Shown here one piece after another: positions 59,221-64,000 of a stretch of 64,000 bases of DNA; within the stretch, counting starts at the first letter, position 1; each line of letters starts with the position of its first letter. The DNA comes from Pseudocercospora fijiensis CIRAD86 (taxonomy: Eukaryota > Ascomycota > Dothideomycetes > Mycosphaerellales > Mycosphaerellaceae). The translations under genes were made by a program, and so were the position numbers. The stretch lies in NCBI RefSeq assembly GCF_000340215.1, contig NW_006921536.1, positions 4,033,664 through 4,097,663 on the forward strand. The letters are read 5' to 3'. Under the pieces are notes generated by a model that saw only the letters and a program-made list of their open reading frames with translations, was not told the origin of the DNA and did not search any database.

Positions 59221-60429
59221 ATGGCCTCAACATGCATTCGTGGCGCTCTTGGCCTGCAACGCGCATCCAATGCTACTCAAAATGCATCTCGAAGAGCCTT
59301 CACCCAATCCACCTTCCGCTCAAAACAGCTCCCGTCCTTCATAGAGACCTCCAATGAAGAGCTCAACAACGTACTTGCAACGCTCCGAACAAAACACTTC
59401 ATCCCGAAATATTTAAGCAAGCCAGAGCGCAAGCTCATTCAGTCGCCGAATAACAAGCAGTATCTAGAAGAGAATCCCCAGACTGCCCAAATCGGCGAAG
59501 AAGAAATCGAGCTGGAATGGATCGACGTTGCTGAACGACCTTCTGCAGTATCTCTTTGCAGAGAAGCATTGAGACTCATTGTCGACTCTGAGGGCAACTC
59601 ATGGGAGAATCTTCCGAGGTTGCTGCGAGCAATGGCTGAACCAAGGCGCCGCGGTAAAGGTACCACGCCATTGAAAAGCACGGATCTCGAGCGCATTGTA
59701 CGCAAAGCTGTCAATCAGCACAAACTCCCAGTCATATTTCGCTGTCTCCAACCGAATGCGGCTACTGGCATGTCAGTAATGGATCGGCGGCTGTTGCGAG
59801 CACTGATAGTGGGAGTGAGGCGGACTGCCTTGAGGAGCAATTGGGAGAAGAATCATGTCGCCGTTGCGCTCGAACGCTTTCAGGAAATCATGTCATTGCT
59901 AGAAAGCGAGGGTGGCAAATACATGAGACCTGGTGACCCCAGGAAGAAACCAGAGATGTTGGGAGCTTTGCTTGAACTCGCTGCCGTGTACGCTTATAAG
60001 CATGGTGGAGGCGAGGACACCAATGGCGTGGTCAAAACTTATGCTGACAGGCTGTTGAGTATCCTTGAAACAAATCCCCTGAAATACGTGAGCGAACCTC
60101 AGCTTGCAGCCTTGATGCAATGCTGACATTCTTTTTAGAACGCAGACACATTCATTACGATCAAGGACGGCACAGGGTACGACCAAAATCATGATCTACG
60201 CTACTGGAGCTTCATGCTCAGTGTGCCCATCTATCACGGACTGCTTCTCGCCGAGAAAGTACTTGGCAACAGCTTGCCTCGATCGGACACGGCGAAGATT
60301 ATCATATCTCAGTACGAGGCGAGATTGGAGAGCTTGGCGTCGGAGATTGAATTGAGGAAGAATTCTTACAAAAGGAATGCGTATGAAGTTGAAGCTCTGG
60401 AGGCATGGAATCAGTGCATACGGAAGTAG
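59221..60429 (+). CDS. Probable mitochondrial protein, 385 residues, function unknown
   Basis: Exon 1 is 59,221-60,087, the intron 60,088-60,138 (51 bp, GTGAGC...TTTTTAG with CTGAC branch site), exon 2 60,139-60,429. Without splicing the frame stops at 60,126; splicing in phase 0 continues it through FITIKDGTGY and DLRYWSFMLS to the C-terminus. Residues 1-40 are rich in Arg/Ser/Ala/Gln and lack acidic residues, typical of a mitochondrial presequence. The rest is predicted mostly helical, with a LPRLLRAMAE segment I associate with a fungal-specific family of unknown role. No catalytic motif is seen. Confidence 0.85.
60088..60138 (+). other. Intron of the 385-residue gene
   Basis: 51 bp, with GTGAGC donor, GCTGAC branch and TTTTTAG acceptor. 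It extends the protein by 96 residues beyond the unspliced stop. Confidence 0.85.
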
Positions 60430-61387
60430 CATAAGTTGCGACAGCACTTACCCGTGCTACGAAACCACCAAACAGCAAAGTTCTGGACGTGTTCTCAATC
60501 TCGCCACAGCACCAGGAAAGAACATCGCGGCAGCGCGGGCCCCGAATGTGAAGGCAAGAGTGTAGAGCAATTTTCATGGGCGGCAAGCGTAGCTTTGCAG
60601 ATAATTTGAGGACTGCATCGAGAAGATATCTCAACACATCGAACGGTAGGTCGCCGGGATGGGTCCCCATCTTTGGCACACTCAATGTTCTCGGTCCTTC
60701 TTCCTGGCGCGATCTGCCATCAACAATTACTCCTCCACATCGTGTGGTCCCGAACACGTCTCAACCAAGTGTCAACCAATCATCACCTTGGCATCGTCGA
60801 AGTTGTTGAGCAAAGAGTCCTACCCACCAGACGTGGAGAATCGTTTCTGTAGTACCTGTCACAGTATGGTTCAACCTACATAGCACCGGTGCAGAATTAT
60901 GCAACGTTCGCATGATGCATTGATCCGCAACGCGCGAAGCAAGGACGTTGACGCATGCATTAATAATGAACCTGGAGAACGGGGTCGACTGGCAAGGTCG
61001 CATCACTTGTCACTGGTTACCGAAATATTGCGCTCGTTGTACAAGACGGTGATGCAGAAAGTCGCGCAACAAGCATGCATGAGAAACGGGGTGAATAATG
61101 TAACGTAGAGGAGGGAGGGGGAGGGGGAGGGGGAGGAAGGCAGAAATTCTGTCCTTGCCAGATGCAGATTTGTTGGTACAGTTACTTGCGCGCCCCAAAC
61201 AAACAGCAATCATCTTCATCAACATTAGTCTATGCTTCTAGGCTCGTCGAGCGGGTATGTGCGTGCTCTTCTCTCCGGGATTGCCAGTCATGCTGCAGTA
61301 GTCATACATCTATTTTACTCAAGCCCACAACGCCATCGCTAATAGCCCCAACCAAACAAGGGCGGAAGTCGTCTGTCGTGATCGGTC
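60430..61387. other. Intergenic region, about 1 kb
   Basis: No supported gene. A minus-strand frame at 60,302-60,757 overlaps the upstream gene antisense. A G-rich run lies at 61,107-61,137. Confidence 0.45.
61107..61137 (+). repeat. G-rich tract with G-quadruplex potential
   Basis: GGAGGGAGGGGGAGGGGGAG continues for about 30 bp with four or more runs of three to five G separated by single A. It fits the G3+N1-7 pattern on the plus strand. It lies about 250-280 bp downstream of the 3' end of the minus-strand gene at 61,388. Confidence 0.75.
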
Positions 61388-62080
61388 TCATACAGCCATT
61401 GTGTTCGTTTTCGCAGGACCCAGCAGGTCGTCCCAATCACCTTTCGCGGTTGTTGGTTTGGTCCTGTAATATGCTATCGTTTGTGCCTCATCGTACTTGC
61501 GTCCAGCTGACTCTCGCAAAGGTTGCTGAATGGTGTAGGAGAGCGACTTTGGCGCAAGTAGGGGTCGTTTTGCCGCATTCGAGCTTGCTTCCAGCAAGTC
61601 CGAGGACGAGCTCCGACGCGTGATGGTATATGGATTCCGCGTGGTGGCTGGAATGCTTGCCAACGCTATTTCGGATTCCACGGACGAGTTGCGGGTTTTG
61701 ATTCGGTCCCAACTTCTTTGGACAAAAGATGGTCGCTTATGCAGTGGAGGTCTAGCCAGGTGCTCCAAATTTTCCTCGAAGAATGAGCAGGACACAGATT
61801 CCTCAAACCGGACGCGCTTTGTGGGTTTCGCTGTTGATCCACGAGCGCTTGTGGTGGAGGTATTGCTGCTGCAGATGCTACTTCGCGGGCTTGTGATACT
61901 CGATTGACGTTCGCTAAGAGTTGTGGTCTCGGATGAGGGTGTCGTTTCGGTGTCATCTCCGAGTCGTAGCTTGAGATCCAAGTCCAGCTCGTGAAGCTGT
62001 AGAGCTTCCAGCAGCGATAGCTTTCTGTCTAGTTCCATCGGAGCTGTCGGCGTTGCGGCAGTGGCGTTCGTATCCTGCAT
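61388..62080 (-). CDS. Uncharacterised fungal protein, 230 residues, Ser/Thr-rich, RVxF-like motif
   Basis: Single open frame from ATG 62,080 to the stop at 61,388. An N-terminal Leu-rich helix (LDRKLSLLEALQLHELDLDL) is followed by a long Ser/Thr-rich, probably disordered region. At about residues 88-92 the sequence KRVRF fits the RVxF docking motif used by protein phosphatase 1 partners. The C-terminus has an aromatic/acidic patch (GDWDDLLGP). I do not recognise a family. Composition and the uninterrupted length support a real gene, but an additional intron or exon cannot be excluded. Confidence 0.65.
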   Translation of the reverse strand: MQDTNATAATPTAPMELDRKLSLLEALQLHELDLDLKLRLGDDTETTPSSETTTLSERQSSITSPRSSICSSNTSTTSARGSTAKPTKRVRFEESVSCSFFEENLEHLARPPLHKRPSFVQRSWDRIKTRNSSVESEIALASIPATTRNPYTITRRSSSSDLLEASSNAAKRPLLAPKSLSYTIQQPLRESAGRKYDEAQTIAYYRTKPTTAKGDWDDLLGPAKTNTMAV

Positions 62081-62885
62081 ATGCCTTGCAGTTCTTATCT
62101 TGACTTCAGAAAGGTCAGGTTTTCCCGTGTCCTAAGCAGTGTGGGCGTGTGAGACGTTTGAGGGGGAAGATTGGGAAGGCGAGCGAAGTTTTGTTGAAAT
62201 TGTTCAACCTCCTGCAGGATATATGAATTTTGTTGTTTCAGCCCTGCTGCAAGCTCCCGAAGATATCAAACGCTTCTGCGATTTGGACCTGCAGGCGTGC
62301 GAGGTCAACCGAGTTATGGTAGGCTGGACGTTCAAAGTTGTTGGAATTGGCCTTTGGATGTGATCTGCGGCAGACTGCGAACGCCTTTGCCATTTGTACG
62401 ACTCCCTTGACTGCGATGGTTGGAAGCACTGGGAAACGCTCGTTGGGAATCTAGTGTGTTGCGTGTAGTACAGGCTTCTCCAGTGGGTTGAGCATACCAA
62501 AAACGGCAAGACACCGAATTGAAGCCGTGTGCCGCCATAGCGATAAGCATGACGATTGGCCGGTTCCTGCCAAGGACTTCCAGCGGGATGGGTGACTACC
62601 GTAGGGCCTGTACAGCATGCTGGATCAGACTGACAGCTGCCGGGGCTGTTTCACACGGCCTTTGCAGCGTTACAGATAGGCGAGTGGCGAGAGGCGTTGG
62701 AATCTGAGCGTCTGTAAACACTGCGCGGCGGAGAATTCCCGTGCCACAGCACAAGCCTTTTTCCCACAGACCGTATTACCAGACGATAGCAAGTCGTGGA
62801 AAGGGAACTCATTCTGCAGCGCGGCTTGAGTTCGACGATAGAGAGAGCGTCGCCTTGCAGCAGGGGTCGACAAGCTGGAGTCCGT
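62081..62885. other. Intergenic region, about 0.8 kb
   Basis: Short overlapping frames on both strands with no recognisable domain. Nothing is called. Confidence 0.4.
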
Positions 62886-63420
62886 TCAGAGCTCCACGTT
62901 GAGGCAATCAAAGTCGATCTTGCCCGATTCTTGCATGAGACTCCACGAGCGCTGCGCTTTCATCAACACATTCTTGCCGAGACACTGAGTTGCAAGTAGA
63001 CGCCAGGGGCATCAAAGCATTACAAGCGGAGGCCCGTTCCGTTGGCACAGCTGCAGGCTGCCCACCTTGTGCCACAGCGTGTAGTCTAGATTCGGCAAAG
63101 CTTGCAGGAGGCCGAGAGATGGTAAATGGAATGGCTGCTCGAGTAAAGATCAGGACAGCTGCTTGTAGCGTTCCACCTCTGCCTTGTCTCTGCCTAGATA
63201 ATACAGTTCCAGGCATCAGGCCAGGATCCATGGCGCAGACGGAGATGGAGCGGCCAGCGCTCTCGAGATGGCGCTGCAAGGCGTACATCCACAGAACATT
63301 GCAAAGCTTGCTCGTCGCGTATCGGCACAAATCCTCTTTGCTAAAAGATAAGTCTGCTGGGGAAGTGCATGTTCGTGCCAAGACTGTCGGAAAGTCGACT
63401 GAATGTTTCAAGCTTTCCAT
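62886..63420 (-). pseudogene. 5'-truncated short-chain dehydrogenase (retinol dehydrogenase-like)
   Basis: A minus-strand frame from Met 63,420 contains the SDR active-site segment YATSKLCNVLWMYALQRHL (the YxxxK catalytic pair) and the following CAMDPGLMPGT loop. The N-terminal Rossmann half with TGxxxGIG and NNAG is not found upstream to 63,677. After about 63,180 the family signal fades and then seems to reappear in another frame (SLMQESGKIDFD), ending at the stop at 62,886-62,888. This suggests at least one frameshift. It is a different SDR subgroup from the fragment at 51,446. It is most likely a pseudogene; an unusual multi-intron gene is the alternative. Confidence 0.55.
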
Positions 63421-63677
63421 TCAACTGCACAAAATGATACTAGAAGTAGTACACAATGAAGATATGGTTGGTGGGCGTGAATGATCCAAACATATGCCTA
63501 CTGCCTGCGTAGGCGTCGTTCCTGTATCCGATCCGCTTCATCCCTCTATGATTCGAACGCCGCCAAATTGTGCCTCTCTTGCGTTTTTGTGCATGTTCCA
63601 TTCCATGCTTGTAATTTTACAGCCCTCCATTTGACGCCTGCTATCACCACGAGCCGTATGCAGCAAACCATATCTCA
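63421..63677. other. Short intergenic region
   Basis: Downstream of the GDP-mannose transporter and upstream of the dehydrogenase remnant. No gene is seen. Confidence 0.4.
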
Positions 63678-64000
63678 TCACTTCAAGCTGTCCTTCATGC
63701 TTTGCGAACTTGCACTCACAGGGAGCACGTTTTTGTCATCCTTTTTTTGCCAGACTTTTGCTAATGCATATACGACACCTGATACAAATCCAACGAAGAT
63801 GGCGGATACGGAGGCCAGTGTTACGGGGGCATCGAAGAAGACGAGGCCGGAAATGGCGATGGGGAGCTTATTCAGTGCGCCGACCATTGAGTATGTCGTT
63901 GACGATGTGACACGCACACACCAGGCGGAGGTATAGGAGATGAAGATGCTGCTGAGTCCAGTAAAGATCATGGCAGCGATCATCAACTGCTGTCGGCCGG
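63678..64000 (-). CDS. vrg4: GDP-mannose transporter, Vrg4/Gmt type, C-terminal part (cut by window edge)
   Basis: Nucleotide-sugar antiporter of the Golgi membrane that imports GDP-mannose for mannosylation of proteins and lipids. The visible 106 or so codons run in from beyond 64,000 to the stop at 63,678. They include [20 protein letters not shown], then the GALNK signature that contacts GDP-mannose in yeast Vrg4. Two hydrophobic segments ([18 protein letters not shown] and [18 protein letters not shown]) match the last membrane helices of the family. A hydrophilic Lys/Ser tail of about 26 residues follows. The start and most helices lie outside the window. Confidence 0.93.
   Translation of the reverse strand, partial: GRQQLMIAAMIFTGLSSIFISYTSAWCVRVTSSTTYSMVGALNKLPIAISGLVFFDAPVTLASVSAIFVGFVSGVVYALAKVWQKKDDKNVLPVSASSQSMKDSLK

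Overview
The window is nuclear DNA of a filamentous ascomycete. The evidence is short GT-AG introns of 50-57 bp, conserved fungal housekeeping genes on the right, and a left part scarred by repeat-induced point mutation (RIP) acting on CpA/TpG. A dothideomycete is my guess and rests on general style only. Two compartments meet near 51,050.

Positions 1-51,050 are a gene-free stack of nested mobile elements, saturated with TA dinucleotides and with TAG/TAA stops that replace Gln and Trp codons. Target-site duplications resolve the stack. An unrecognised degenerate repeat (1-1,684 and 50,004 to about 51,050) was hit by Ty3/Gypsy chromovirus A (+ strand, 1,685-49,998, TSD GTACG). Into A went a 13.2-kb element, unit 1 (7,881-33,849), which itself received a second member of the same family, unit 2 (20,534-33,276). 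Into A also went chromovirus C (- strand, 34,425-49,714, TSD AAACA), which received chromovirus D (+ strand, 35,158-42,263, TSD ATTAT) and a 1,047-bp Copia-type miniature element E (48,519-49,565, TSD ATATA). After subtracting nested insertions, A, C and D come to 7,040, 7,127 and 7,106 bp, which supports the boundaries.

The most unusual content is the pair of roughly 13-kb units. Each carries two converging pseudogenes, a RecQ-like helicase and a DUF6589-like protein, between fixed ends. The target duplications are 10-11 bp. The whole two-gene core is inverted in unit 2 relative to unit 1, while the left and right ends keep their orientation. I do not recognise this element as a described family.

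Positions 51,050-64,000 are ordinary GC-balanced sequence. They hold a truncated short-chain dehydrogenase pseudogene, ubiquitin-conjugating enzyme Ubc7 (-), an 860-residue C2H2/PHD-finger protein (+), mitochondrial ribosomal protein bL19m (-), a divergently transcribed probable mitochondrial protein of 385 residues (+), a 230-residue fungal protein with a possible PP1-docking motif (-), a second broken dehydrogenase (-), and the 3' end of a Vrg4-type GDP-mannose transporter (-) running off the right edge. Intron positions and starts here were worked out from reading frames and family alignments made by eye.
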